Of a DNA stretch of 28,747 nucleotides, positions 10,353-18,251 are shown in pieces. Made by a program: the position numbers and the translations under genes. The stretch lies in NCBI GenBank assembly GCA_023410155.1, contig JAEYQF010000308.1, forward strand, positions 1 to 28,747, given 5' to 3'. This DNA comes from Verrucomicrobiota bacterium. Lineage in GTDB: Bacteria; Verrucomicrobiota; Verrucomicrobiia; Opitutales; Opitutaceae. How positions within the stretch are numbered: position 1 is the stretch's first letter; each line of letters starts with the position of its first letter. The notes beneath the pieces are model-generated. The model saw only the letters and a list, made by a program, of their open reading frames with translations. It did not search any database and was not told the origin of the DNA.

Positions 10353-11378
10353 ATGTCGCCTGCAGTCTCAGTTTTGATGCCGGTCTTCAACGCTGCCGGG
10401 ACAGTAGCGCGGGCGATCGACAGCGTGCGCGGGCAGGAATTCGCTGACTGGGAATTGATTGTCGTGGACGACGGCTCGATCGATGCGACGCGCGACATAG
10501 TGCAGGCATTCGCACGAGCCGACCCGCGTGTGCGCGTCTGGCATCGGTCGCACGAAGGCATCGCCGCGACGCTCAATGCCGGACTGGTGCACGCGCGCGG
10601 CGAGTTCGTCGCGCGAATGGATGCCGACGACACGGCACATCCGGAGCGACTGGGGGTGCAGTTGGCGTTCTTGCGCGCGCCGGAGAACGCGGCGATCGGC
10701 CTGGTGGCCTGCGAAGTGGACTTTGGCGGTCCGGCGGCGCTGAGCGCCGGATATGCGCTGCATGTCGCCTGGCAAAATGAGCTCCATTCGCCTGGGGAGC
10801 TTCGGCTGAACCGGTTCGTGGAATCGCCGCTGGCACATCCGAGTGTGATGTTTCGCCGTGACCTCGTGGAGCGCCACGGGGCGTATCGTGACGGCGATTT
10901 TCCCGAAGACTACGAGTTGTGGCTGCGCTGGATGGATGCGGGCGTGTGCATGGCGAAAGTGCCGCGGCGATTGCTCACGTGGAACGACGCGGCCGGGCGG
11001 CTTTCGCGCACGCATCCGCGGTATTCGCCGGAGGCGTTTTTCCGGGCGAAAGCGCCGTATCTCGTTCGTGAGTTGACGCGCGTCGCGCGTGGACGCGCGG
11101 TGTGGGTGTGGGGCGCAGGGCGGCCGACCCGCAAGCGCGTGGCAGAACTGGAACGCGCCGGAGTGACCGTGGCCGGATTCATCGACATCGATCCCAAAAA
11201 GCAAAGGGCGCGGCTCGGAGGCACGGGGCGGCCGGTCATCGGGCCGGAGGCGATCGCAACTCCCGGGCAGTGCTTCGTGCTCGGGTGTGTCGGCAAACGT
11301 GGAGCGCGCGAGTGGCACCGCGACCATCTCCGGACTCGTGGATTCACCGAAGGCCAGGATTTCCTGATGTGTGCATGA
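10353..11378 (+). CDS. GT2-family glycosyltransferase with a C-terminal Rossmann-like domain
   Basis: A 341-residue cytoplasmic protein. Residues 1-~235 are a GT-A glycosyltransferase of family 2: VSVLMPVFNA at the start, VVDDGS (37-42), the metal and nucleotide-sugar site DADD (90-93), and PEDYELWLR (184-192) as the acceptor/catalytic-base region. Residues ~248-341 form a second domain beginning VWVWGAGRPTRKRV, with a Gly-rich loop, then VAGFIDID and GRPVIGP. This resembles the nucleotide-binding N-domain of PglD-like sugar acetyltransferases or a small Rossmann fold. The combination suggests an enzyme of surface polysaccharide synthesis; donor and acceptor are unknown. No other polysaccharide genes are nearby. 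Its TGA overlaps the ATG of the nuclease-like gene (ATGA), so the two are likely coupled. Confidence 0.88.
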   Translation: MSPAVSVLMPVFNAAGTVARAIDSVRGQEFADWELIVVDDGSIDATRDIVQAFARADPRVRVWHRSHEGIAATLNAGLVHARGEFVARMDADDTAHPERLGVQLAFLRAPENAAIGLVACEVDFGGPAALSAGYALHVAWQNELHSPGELRLNRFVESPLAHPSVMFRRDLVERHGAYRDGDFPEDYELWLRWMDAGVCMAKVPRRLLTWNDAAGRLSRTHPRYSPEAFFRAKAPYLVRELTRVARGRAVWVWGAGRPTRKRVAELERAGVTVAGFIDIDPKKQRARLGGTGRPVIGPEAIATPGQCFVLGCVGKRGAREWHRDHLRTRGFTEGQDFLMCA

Positions 11379-12079
11379 GCGACGAGCGGGCCAAAGGCGG
11401 CGAGAGTGAGCGACACCGGCAGCTGAAGACGCTGGCCCTGGCGTGGGCGCAGCGACACGGGTTCGCGATCGCCGCGACCGAGGTGCGGTTACCAAAAACT
11501 GGATACAGGGCCGACGTGGTGGCTACGGCGCGGGGGACGGCCAGCGCGTGCACGGCAGTCTTCGAGTGCAAACAGGCGCGCGCGGATCTGCTGAAGGATG
11601 CGCGCAGCGAATCCGAAGCGCGCCGCCGCGTGGCCGCCCTGAGCGAACGCCTGCACGCGCTCGAGGCGCTGATCGGAGGACACCGTCCCGACCTGCGCAA
11701 AGGCGACTCGCTCTTCGCCGAATTCGAGGCGTGCGATCTTTCCGGCGTGGAGCACGAGACGCACCGGCGCGTGCTCGCGGACCTCGCGAAATGGCAGCAG
11801 CGGCTCGGGCACGGGACGAAGTTTGCGAAGCTGTTCCGCTGGCGCGCAGCAGACTTTCTCTACCTCGTGAGCGAGGACGGGATCTTCGCCCGCGCGGAGA
11901 TCCCGGCGGGCTGGGGGCTGCTGGTGCGGCGCGGCGCGGAGCGCGAGCTGGTGCAGCGCCCGGTGTGGACCGAGCCGGCGGAGGGATCACGCGCGAAACT
12001 GCTCGAAGCGATCGCGGTCGCCGCTTCACGCGCGGTGTTTCGCGAGGCAGGTTTACCCGTGGAGTTTCGGCCGAGGTGA
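11375..12079 (+). CDS. MmcB-like PD-(D/E)XK nuclease-fold protein
   Basis: A 234-residue protein whose first ~80 residues carry a PD-(D/E)XK-type site: RADVV with Asp47 and VFECK with Glu64 and Lys66, followed by ARADLLKDAR. This matches the arrangement in MmcB-family proteins and related endonuclease-like folds, implicated in DNA repair, in which the basic-plus-Asp segment after the ExK is conserved. The rest (KWQQRLGHG, FLYLVSEDGIF, GWGLLV) looks like the remaining core strands and helices of a single domain. The ATG at 11375 overlaps the preceding stop by four bases. Nuclease activity is inferred from motif geometry only; it could be a non-catalytic relative. Its pairing with a glycosyltransferase gives no functional hint. 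Confidence 0.68.
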   Translation: MSDERAKGGESERHRQLKTLALAWAQRHGFAIAATEVRLPKTGYRADVVATARGTASACTAVFECKQARADLLKDARSESEARRRVAALSERLHALEALIGGHRPDLRKGDSLFAEFEACDLSGVEHETHRRVLADLAKWQQRLGHGTKFAKLFRWRAADFLYLVSEDGIFARAEIPAGWGLLVRRGAERELVQRPVWTEPAEGSRAKLLEAIAVAASRAVFREAGLPVEFRPR

Positions 12080-12123
12080 AGTGCGGTGCTGGACAAACGC
12101 GGGGGAGCCGCAACGTTGGCCGC

Positions 12124-12930
12124 ATGCCGGAAACGACTCCACCGAACACCGCCGATGCGGGCCTGGAGGTGCACACGTATTTTGTGCGGAGCCGAAACGC
12201 GCTCCTCGCGCGCGCCGATTTTGCCGACCTTTACGTGGATTATTATCTGCACCTCAGTCAGCAACAGATGCGGTTCAAGCCCGAGGTGGACGCGATGTTC
12301 AAACGCGCCCTGGCGGCTTTTGTCCTGCATTGTGCGTCGCGGCCGTGGAAAGAGATGACGGCGTGGACGATCAACTTCCAGCAGCCCCTCGTGAATCTGT
12401 TTCTCACTGGGGACAATGAAACGGGCGCCGTCGTCGGCCGGGCGTTCGAAGAGGACGTGAAGGTGCTGCCGGAGAATCTATTCTACGCCGACGTCGTGCG
12501 CGATCGGCAACCGAAGCGCCGGAGCACGGTATCGTTCGAGGGGACGGACCCACTTGTCGCGGTGGAAAAGTTCTACTCGCAAAGCGAGCAGCGCGGGGCG
12601 CGCTATTTCCAACTGGGAGAAGAGGATTTCGTGATGCTCACCGAGCATCCGGACTGCGATCTCGCGTGGTTCCGCGCGCTCACGCCCGCACAGGTGCGCA
12701 ACCTGGACCAGACCGAGACGCTGGCCTTGATGGAGCGGCGGATCTACCGCTGGCACTGTGGCTGCAATCAGGCACGCATGATGGAAGTGCTCGCGCCGGT
12801 GATGAAGCAGGACCCCGAAGGACTTTTTGGCAGTGATCCGAAAATCGAGATCCGCTGCCCACGCTGTGGAGCCCGCCACGCGATCACGCGTGAGGCGCTC
12901 GAAGCCTTCGTCGCGAGCAAACCGGAGTAA
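12124..12930 (+). CDS. hslO: Hsp33 redox-regulated chaperone
   Basis: A 268-residue protein with the Hsp33 zinc site at its C-terminus: C212-G-C214 and C245-PR-C248, thirty residues apart, as in the canonical CxC...CxxC switch. In the family this site releases zinc and forms disulfides under oxidative stress, turning the protein into an ATP-independent holdase. The N-terminal body is diverged from the enterobacterial protein but keeps the length and the late LTPAQVRNLD and LALMERRIYRWHCGC segment leading into the zinc site. The ATG at 12124 lies 44 bases after the nuclease-like gene with no clear ribosome-binding site. The region upstream in the same frame is a shadow of that gene. It is followed by a dispersed palindromic repeat. 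Confidence 0.88.
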   Translation: MPETTPPNTADAGLEVHTYFVRSRNALLARADFADLYVDYYLHLSQQQMRFKPEVDAMFKRALAAFVLHCASRPWKEMTAWTINFQQPLVNLFLTGDNETGAVVGRAFEEDVKVLPENLFYADVVRDRQPKRRSTVSFEGTDPLVAVEKFYSQSEQRGARYFQLGEEDFVMLTEHPDCDLAWFRALTPAQVRNLDQTETLALMERRIYRWHCGCNQARMMEVLAPVMKQDPEGLFGSDPKIEIRCPRCGARHAITREALEAFVASKPE

Positions 12931-12950
12931 GCGGAAACGCTCCGTAGGGC

Positions 12951-13068
12951 CATGTCATCCTGAGCGCAGCGACGAATCCACTTGGACCTCCATGACCATG
13001 CTCCAGGCGAAGCGAACGGGATGTCAGGCTAGCCTCAGGCTGAACTTCGCTGCGCTCAGCATGATGTG
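12951..13068. repeat. Dispersed palindromic repeat (TCATCCTGAGCG type)
   Basis: The arms 12951-12973 and 13046-13068 are inverted copies of one another, with about 19 of 23 positions matching around the shared core CTGAGCGCAGCGA. The 72 bases between contain a smaller palindrome near 13024-13041 (CAGGCTAGCCTCAGGCTG). Arms of the form GTCATCCTGAGCGnAGCG are familiar to me as a scattered intergenic element in unrelated bacterial phyla. It fills most of the 200-base gap between hslO and pnuC and has no coding capacity of its own. It could fold into a long hairpin in the transcript. Confidence 0.75.
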
Positions 13069-13130
13069 ACCGGAGCATGCCATCGGGAGCTTGCGCGCGG
13101 GAATGCGCGCCGGCTCAATCGGCGGTTTCC

Positions 13131-13751
13131 ATGGGCGAAATCTGGAGCAACATCTGGCGCGGGCTCACGTCGGCCTCGCTGCTGGACCAATGCAACCTCG
13201 CGCTCGGGATCGTCGGCGTCGCGTTGATGATCCGACGTTCGCTCTGGGCGTTTCCGGTCGGTCTCGTGGCGGTGACGGTGCAGGGCGTGTTATTCTGGCA
13301 GGCGCGGTTTCCCGCGGACGCGTTGTTGCAGGTCTTCTTTTTCGGAGCGCTGGCCTGGGGTTGGGTGCATTGGGTGCGTGATCGCGGCGCCGCGCCGGAG
13401 TTGCCGGTGACGCTGCTTTCGTGGCGCGGACGAGTCGCGATCCTCGCCGGCGCGGCCGCGGCCACGGCGGGATGGGCAGTTTATATCGGACCGCGGTTCG
13501 GAGCAGCGATGCCGTGGCGCGATGCGTTCATCGCGGCGTTCAGTGTGGCCGCGCAGATTCTTCAGGCGCGGAAGAATCTGGAGAACTGGATCGTGTGGCT
13601 CGCGGTCAACGCGGTCGCGGTCGCGTCTTATTGGAGCGCGGAGCTCGCGTATACGGCGTTTCTTTACGCCGTGTATTTCGCGATGGCGCTGCTTGGCTGG
13701 CGCGCTTGGGCGCGAGCGATGAGGGCGCAGCAGGCGAGGGGGCGGGCATGA
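13131..13751 (+). CDS. pnuC: PnuC-type nicotinamide riboside transporter
   Basis: A 206-residue, mostly hydrophobic inner-membrane protein with about seven predicted helices. The PnuC signature near residues 150-200 is readable: RKNLENWIVWLAVNAVAV, then YTAFLYAVYFAMALLGWRAW, matching the family's ENW...VN...LY...GW pattern. PnuC carriers let nicotinamide riboside in by facilitated diffusion; uptake is driven by phosphorylation inside. ATG 13131 gives a normal family length, and the frame upstream to 13077 enters the dispersed repeat region. The stop overlaps the ATG of the NadR-like kinase by four bases, an arrangement expected of transporter and trapping enzyme. I see no NAD-responsive site upstream. 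Confidence 0.92.
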   Translation: MGEIWSNIWRGLTSASLLDQCNLALGIVGVALMIRRSLWAFPVGLVAVTVQGVLFWQARFPADALLQVFFFGALAWGWVHWVRDRGAAPELPVTLLSWRGRVAILAGAAAATAGWAVYIGPRFGAAMPWRDAFIAAFSVAAQILQARKNLENWIVWLAVNAVAVASYWSAELAYTAFLYAVYFAMALLGWRAWARAMRAQQARGRA

Positions 13752-14302
13752 GCACGGAGGTGAAACGCATCGCCGTGTTTGGGACAGAGTCGACGGGCAA
13801 GACGCAGTTGGCGCAGGTGCTGGCCCGGCGCTTCAGTCTGCCGTGGGTGGCGGAGTATGCGCGGGAGTTTTGGGACGCGCAGGGCGGCGTGATCGCGCTC
13901 GAAGATATGGTGCCGATCGCGCAAGAGCAGTGGCGGCGCGAGGATGCGGCCGTGGCGGAGGCCGCGCGGGCGCGTCTCCCAGCGGTGATATGCGACACCG
14001 AGGCGCTGACGACGATGCTGTGGAGCGATCTGCTTTATGGCACGTGTCCGGAGGAAGTGCGGCGCGGCGCGGAGCGACGGTGTCACAACTACGCTTTGTA
14101 TCTCTTGCTCCAGCCGGATGTGCCGTGGGGAGAGGATCCGCAGCGGTGTTTCCCCGCGCCGGAGGATCGCCAGCGATTGGGCCGCGTTTGGCGCGGTGCG
14201 CTCGAGCGGCGCGGACTGCCGCACGTGACGATCGCCGGCGCGGCATGGGAGGAACGCGAGCGCGCCGCGATCGCCGCGGTGGACGCGTTGTTGCGGACTT
14301 AG
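13748..14302 (+). CDS. NadR-like nicotinamide riboside kinase
   Basis: A 184-residue P-loop kinase. Walker A is GTESTGKT (12-19), followed by WVAEYAREFWD, which matches the EYARE motif of the C-terminal kinase domain of NadR. ICDTEALTT is the expected Walker B strand with Asp, and YLLLQPDVPW fits the lid region. The protein lacks the DNA-binding and adenylyltransferase domains of enterobacterial NadR, so it should only phosphorylate nicotinamide riboside to NMN. It starts four bases inside the end of pnuC and is preceded by a purine-rich stretch (GAGGGGGCGGGC), so the pair forms a two-gene salvage operon. An NMN adenylyltransferase must lie elsewhere. Array R3 begins at the base right after its stop. 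Confidence 0.88.
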   Translation: MSTEVKRIAVFGTESTGKTQLAQVLARRFSLPWVAEYAREFWDAQGGVIALEDMVPIAQEQWRREDAAVAEAARARLPAVICDTEALTTMLWSDLLYGTCPEEVRRGAERRCHNYALYLLLQPDVPWGEDPQRCFPAPEDRQRLGRVWRGALERRGLPHVTIAGAAWEERERAAIAAVDALLRT

Positions 14303-14390
14303 GCTCGAGTCGAAGCGGAGTGAGGCGCGACTCGGTCCGGACTTTGGCGCGACTCGATCCGTTCTCTGTCCCGAGTCGGTGCGATCACTG
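14303..14390 (-). repeat. Array R3 of the degenerate 22-bp intergenic repeat
   Basis: Four 22-base units start at 14303, 14325, 14347 and 14369. The middle two share GCGCGACTCG followed by n(T)CC. Read on the minus strand, unit 14325-14346 is CAAAGTCCGG followed by ACCGAGTCGCGC, which closely matches a rotated unit of array R2. The array starts at the base after the NadR-like stop (14300-14302) and reaches just into the end of the convergent DsbA-like gene (14385), so it is the entire spacer between them. Confidence 0.75.
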
Positions 14391-15044
14391 TTTCGGCGGG
14401 GGACCGAAATGCGTCGCGTGCGCGGCGTAGGCCGCGGAGTCGGAGAGCATCGCGTCGATCGTGGCGACGAGAGGCTCGAGGCGCACGAGGCCAGAGAAAA
14501 CCGCTTTGTCGCCGATGGCATCGGTGAGGATGAAGCTCGGGCGTTGATTGATCTGGTGCGCGAAAAACTCCTTCGTGCTGGCGTCGACTCGGGCGCGCAC
14601 TTCGGGCGACTCGGCGCGGGCACGCAGTTTCGCGGCATCCAACTGGCCGGCGCGGGCAGCGACGGAAACGGCAGTGGTGAGATCGCCAATCTTCTCGCCG
14701 TCGCGCAGGGCGGCGTGGGCGAGGGCGAGCCGGATTTCATCGCCGACGAACCCGAAATCTTTGCCGGCTTCGGCCACGAGGTTCGGCGCCTCGTAGTTGC
14801 CTTTGCGCTCCGGCTCGAACCAGCCGGAATGCAGCATGAACGGTGAACGCATCACGGTGCCTCCGCTGCGGCGGTAGAACCAGTCGCACTGCTCGCGGGA
14901 GACGGGGAAGTCGTCCGGGTTCATCAGCGCGATCTTCCACTCGAATTCGGCGCGCCCAGCGTAGCGCTCCTTCAATTGAGCCCACACGGGATCGACCCAC
15001 GTGCACCAGGACGACAGGACCTCGAGGTAGTAAGTGATGCGCAT
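14385..15044 (-). CDS. DsbA-family thioredoxin-like protein with an SxxC site
   Basis: A 219-residue protein without a signal peptide, so probably cytoplasmic. It begins with the thioredoxin-type first strand ITYYLEVLSSWCTW, and its layout (helical insertion in the middle, INQRPSFIL with a probable cis-proline near residue 170) is that of the DsbA/FrnE group. The redox site is S11-S-W-C14: the first cysteine of the usual CxxC is serine. Such a site cannot form the normal disulfide, so glutathione-dependent or isomerase/transferase-like chemistry is possible. ATG 15044 is the natural start because the upstream frame reads into the divergent kinase. Substrate is unknown. It is divergent from the second hybrid kinase with 172 bases between starts. 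Confidence 0.78.
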   Translation of the reverse strand: MRITYYLEVLSSWCTWVDPVWAQLKERYAGRAEFEWKIALMNPDDFPVSREQCDWFYRRSGGTVMRSPFMLHSGWFEPERKGNYEAPNLVAEAGKDFGFVGDEIRLALAHAALRDGEKIGDLTTAVSVAARAGQLDAAKLRARAESPEVRARVDASTKEFFAHQINQRPSFILTDAIGDKAVFSGLVRLEPLVATIDAMLSDSAAYAAHATHFGPPPKQ

Positions 15045-15216
15045 GGGGCGAAAATCAGCGTCGAGACCGTGACGGGTCAACGCCGCAGCCAGGCGCGTGC
15101 CGGCACAGTGGGCCGTCTGCGAGAGGGCCACAAACTCCACGGGATCGCGGTTTTCGGCAAAGTCCCTGCTTTTCCTTGCGGGCGGGATCGCTAAGGTGCC
15201 GCCGTCCAACTTCGCC

Positions 15217-17355
15217 ATGTCAGGTTTCCTCTTCGACCTGGTTACGCCCGCTTTGGCGCCCGATTCACGGGTCTGGTTGGCGGCGTGTCCGTGGCCGACG
15301 GTGGTGTTTGCAGGCAGGGAGGAGGCCGCAGCGATCGAGGTGGTGGCGGCCAATGCGGCGGCGCTTGAATTGCTGTTGCCGGCTTCACACACGCGGGATG
15401 CAGCCGCGGTGCTGGCGGCGCTGGAGGATCCGCGTGAGCCGCTGCTGCGGGAGCGGGTGTTGCGCTGCGGGCGGTCCGGCGAACCCGGCCAGTTGAACAT
15501 GCTCGCCCGGCCGCTCGGAGCGGCGGAACCGGTGCTGCTCGAAGCTCGCCTGGCCGCGGTGGGGGAGCACATCGCCGTCTTCCTCCAGGACGCGCGCAGA
15601 CCCGGGCGGATGGCGGCGCCTGAGGCAGAAAAGGCGCCCGAATCGGCGGCGTTCGCGGTCTCGCGCGCGGCGCAGGAGGCCGAGTCGATGGAGGCGCTGT
15701 TCGACCGGATCCACACGATCGTCAGCGACCTGGTCGGAGTGAAGAATCTCTATATCGCGCTCGTAGACGAGGCGGAGCAGATGCTGCGCTTCGTGTATTC
15801 GAGAGATGAGTTCGAGAAACGACGCGTGGATCGCCGGCTCGGCCTAGGGGTGACGGACCTCGTTTATTTCAGCGGCCAGCCGCTGCTGCTGGATCGCTCC
15901 GCAGCAAACCGGATGCTGGCCGAGGGCAAGGTGGTGAACTTCGGCATCCCCGCGCAGGTCTGGCTAGGCATCCCGCTGAAAGCGGCGGGGCGCACGTTTG
16001 GCGTGATGGCCGTGCAGGACTATTTCGATCCGCACCTCATCGGGGAAGCCGAGCGGAGGCTGCTGATGTTTGTGTCGGACCAGATCGCCAGTGCGATCGC
16101 GGTGCGGCGGGCGGAGGCGGAAGCACGGCAGGCACGTGCGGAGGCCGAGCGCGCGGCGCGGGTGAAGTCTGACTTCATCGCTGTGATGAGTCATGAATTG
16201 CGGACCCCGTTGTCAGTGATTATTGGATACAGCGAGTTGATGCAGTCCACTCTCGCGGGCACGGCGGAGGAGAAGCAGGCGGCGAGCATCGGGCAGGCGG
16301 GGCATCGGCTGCTCGCCGCGATCGATCAGGTGCTGGATTTTTCAAAACTCGACGCCCATGCGCACCCGGTGCGCGAGTCGCTCGTCCTGGTCGATGATCT
16401 GCTCCGCGGAGTGGAGGCGTTCTTTGCCGCTCGGGTAAAGGAGCAGGGGCAGACGTTTACATGGGAAAAGGAAGGCTTTGTGCCGGAGGCGATTCGGACG
16501 GATGGGCAGATCCTGCGGCAGGTGTTGGTTCAACTCGTGGGCAACGCGGTGAAGTTCAGTCCCCGCGGTGGACGGATCGCGGTGACCGTGCGCGCCGAGC
16601 CGATCGCGCCGTTTCACACGCACCAGCATCGCGTGCTGATTGCGGTGGAGGATTCCGGGACCGGGATCAGCGAGGACAAGCTCGCGCGCCTGTTTCAGCC
16701 CTTCGAGGAATCGCGCCGGCCAGCGCCGGGGGAGGGAGCGGGGCTGGGGCTCGCGGTCGGGCAGCGCCTCGCACGGTTGCTCGACGGCCGGATCAGCGTG
16801 CGCACGACGCCCGGAGTCGGCAGCGTGTTCCTGCTGGCGTTCCCCGCGGTCGCGGCGACGAAGGAGGGCGGCACGCTGGAAGTGCCGGATGCGACGGAGC
16901 GGCTGGAGCTTCTGTTGCGCGCGCGAGTGGCTGGTCTCCGCTGGCGCACCCTGGTCGTGGATCAGGATGAGCAGAGTCGCGCGATGCTCACTGAGATGAT
17001 CGCCAGCATCACCGGGGCGGCGGTGTCACCGCTGGACAGCAGCGCGGAGGCGCTGGAATTTTGCCGCGCAGAGAAGGTGTCGCTCGTCGTGCTTCATGCC
17101 GGGCTGACGAATCCTGATGGGGTCGAGACCTGCCGGCTGATAAGAAGCGCGCCGGAGTTGTATGGGCAGCCGTATCTTCTGATGCTCAGCGCCGATCACT
17201 CGCCCCAAGTGGTGCAACGTTCGCTGGCGGCGGGCGCCGACGATTATCTGCCCAAACCGGTGAGCCGCCTGGCTCTCGCCCAAGGAATCATGATCGCTGT
17301 GGACGCGGCCCGGGGTGTGGTCGCGCCCGCGGACGCCGCCATCGCCCGCGAATAG
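15217..17355 (+). CDS. Soluble GAF-domain hybrid histidine kinase with a degenerate receiver
   Basis: A 712-residue protein with no membrane segments. Residues ~1-130 resemble a degenerate PAS-like region; ~165-300 form a GAF domain (MEALFDRIHTIVSDLVGVKN, IPLKAAGRTFGVMAVQDY). A short coiled coil leads to HisKA (SHELRTPL, His326) and a HATPase domain (QLVGNAVKF, EDSGTGIS, GAGLGLAVGQRL). The C-terminal receiver (about 580-700) retains SADHS and the lysine in YLPKP. However, the expected phospho-acceptor Asp is His627 (VVLHAGLTNPDG), and the second acid of the N-terminal acidic pair is Gln (VVDQDE). The kinase core looks intact, so phosphate presumably goes to a separate regulator while the receiver acts as an unphosphorylated control domain. 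ATG 15217 is chosen because upstream codons lie in the divergent promoter region. Confidence 0.87.
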   Translation: MSGFLFDLVTPALAPDSRVWLAACPWPTVVFAGREEAAAIEVVAANAAALELLLPASHTRDAAAVLAALEDPREPLLRERVLRCGRSGEPGQLNMLARPLGAAEPVLLEARLAAVGEHIAVFLQDARRPGRMAAPEAEKAPESAAFAVSRAAQEAESMEALFDRIHTIVSDLVGVKNLYIALVDEAEQMLRFVYSRDEFEKRRVDRRLGLGVTDLVYFSGQPLLLDRSAANRMLAEGKVVNFGIPAQVWLGIPLKAAGRTFGVMAVQDYFDPHLIGEAERRLLMFVSDQIASAIAVRRAEAEARQARAEAERAARVKSDFIAVMSHELRTPLSVIIGYSELMQSTLAGTAEEKQAASIGQAGHRLLAAIDQVLDFSKLDAHAHPVRESLVLVDDLLRGVEAFFAARVKEQGQTFTWEKEGFVPEAIRTDGQILRQVLVQLVGNAVKFSPRGGRIAVTVRAEPIAPFHTHQHRVLIAVEDSGTGISEDKLARLFQPFEESRRPAPGEGAGLGLAVGQRLARLLDGRISVRTTPGVGSVFLLAFPAVAATKEGGTLEVPDATERLELLLRARVAGLRWRTLVVDQDEQSRAMLTEMIASITGAAVSPLDSSAEALEFCRAEKVSLVVLHAGLTNPDGVETCRLIRSAPELYGQPYLLMLSADHSPQVVQRSLAAGADDYLPKPVSRLALAQGIMIAVDAARGVVAPADAAIARE

Positions 17356-17361
17356 CGTCAG

Positions 17362-17389
17362 GCCCGGCGCGAATCACTTACTGCCGGGC
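17362..17389. terminator. Possible bidirectional terminator hairpin
   Basis: A perfect seven-base inverted repeat, GCCCGGC (17362-17368) and GCCGGGC (17383-17389), with a 14-base loop sits between the kinase stop (17355) and the end of the convergent AsmA-like gene, whose last codons it includes. There is no T tract on either strand, so intrinsic termination is uncertain. Confidence 0.35.
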
Positions 17390-18111
17390 AGGAGCTTCTT
17401 CAGGCCTTCGCTGGCTTTTTTTGCGGCATCGCCTGCGGCTGCGCCCATGGTGCCGCCGATCTTCCCGGCCGCTTCGGTCGTGGCGCTGATCACACTGGCA
17501 GTGATGCTGCGCATGATCGCCATCGCGAGCTGGCTGGAGGTAATCCCTCCCTCTTTGGTGCCGAGGTCGTGCAACTCCACCGGAGGCATTGGCAGTGTGA
17601 TGGCCGTGCTGCCGACTCCGACGGTGACTTGGCCGCCTTGCAGCCGGAAATGTTTCACCTCGAATTTGAGCGGCTCGCCCTGCTCGGTCTTGGCTTCGGC
17701 GTCTTTCGCCCCGACGGCAGCCTCGATGTTCTTCAACAGGTCGCCGATGTTGCTGCGGACGAGCTTGGTTTCGTAACGGAAGACCGGCTGGTCGATGAAG
17801 ACCTCGTGAACCACAACGCGGTCGCCCAAGACCGACGTCGGCTGCATCTTCACCCGCACTTCGCCAAAGGAAAAGGCATCGCCTGAAGACCAGCCCTCGG
17901 GATTGGCAACGGAAAAGCCCTTCAGCGTCCCACCGCCGCTGAGAGGCGAGATTTCCGCTTCCTGAAGGACCACGGGAGTGCCGGTGAGGCGAGGACCGTA
18001 GTTGTTGACCCCCGCTTTGACGATCGAGCCGAGGAATAACGTGGCGGCGAGATAGCCGACCAACACGAGCGCGAGGAGGGCGGCACCGGAGGCGATCAGG
18101 ATTTTCTTCAT
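17374..18111 (-). CDS. Small AsmA-like membrane-anchored protein
   Basis: A 245-residue protein starting at ATG 18111. Residues ~3-28 form a signal anchor (KKILIASGAALLALVLVGYLAATLFL). The rest is predicted periplasmic and resembles the start of AsmA-type proteins: a strand LTGTPVVLQEAEISPLSGGGTLKGFSV followed by ANPEGW, a pattern where related proteins read NPEGF, then repeating amphipathic strands (FSFGEVRVKMQP, VVVHEVFIDQPVF). AsmA relatives are implicated in lipid transport or outer-membrane assembly; this member is far shorter than AsmA or TamB and ends in an Ala/Lys-rich helix. The specific role is unknown. It has a plausible promoter upstream and faces the second hybrid kinase tail to tail. 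Confidence 0.62.
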   Translation of the reverse strand: MKKILIASGAALLALVLVGYLAATLFLGSIVKAGVNNYGPRLTGTPVVLQEAEISPLSGGGTLKGFSVANPEGWSSGDAFSFGEVRVKMQPTSVLGDRVVVHEVFIDQPVFRYETKLVRSNIGDLLKNIEAAVGAKDAEAKTEQGEPLKFEVKHFRLQGGQVTVGVGSTAITLPMPPVELHDLGTKEGGITSSQLAMAIMRSITASVISATTEAAGKIGGTMGAAAGDAAKKASEGLKKLLPGSK

Positions 18112-18131
18112 GGAAACGCGGGGGTTGAGCG

Positions 18132-18160
18132 AGGATACGCACGTGGAAATTGTCGCGCAA
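18132..18160 (-). promoter_or_regulatory. Candidate sigma-70-type promoter for the AsmA-like gene
   Basis: On the minus strand TTGCGC (18160-18155) and TATCCT (18137-18132) are separated by 17 bases, with the -10 box about 20 bases upstream of the ATG at 18111. Spacing is ideal and each box matches the consensus at four of six positions. Other divergent gaps in the window showed no equally good pair. Confidence 0.38.
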
Positions 18161-18251
18161 GCAGCAGAGTTTTTAGCCTGACAAAATATGCAGCTGGCTG
18201 GGCAAAGTGTGCGGCGTCGGATATGGTGCCATCGACTAAACTTTGCTCCTC

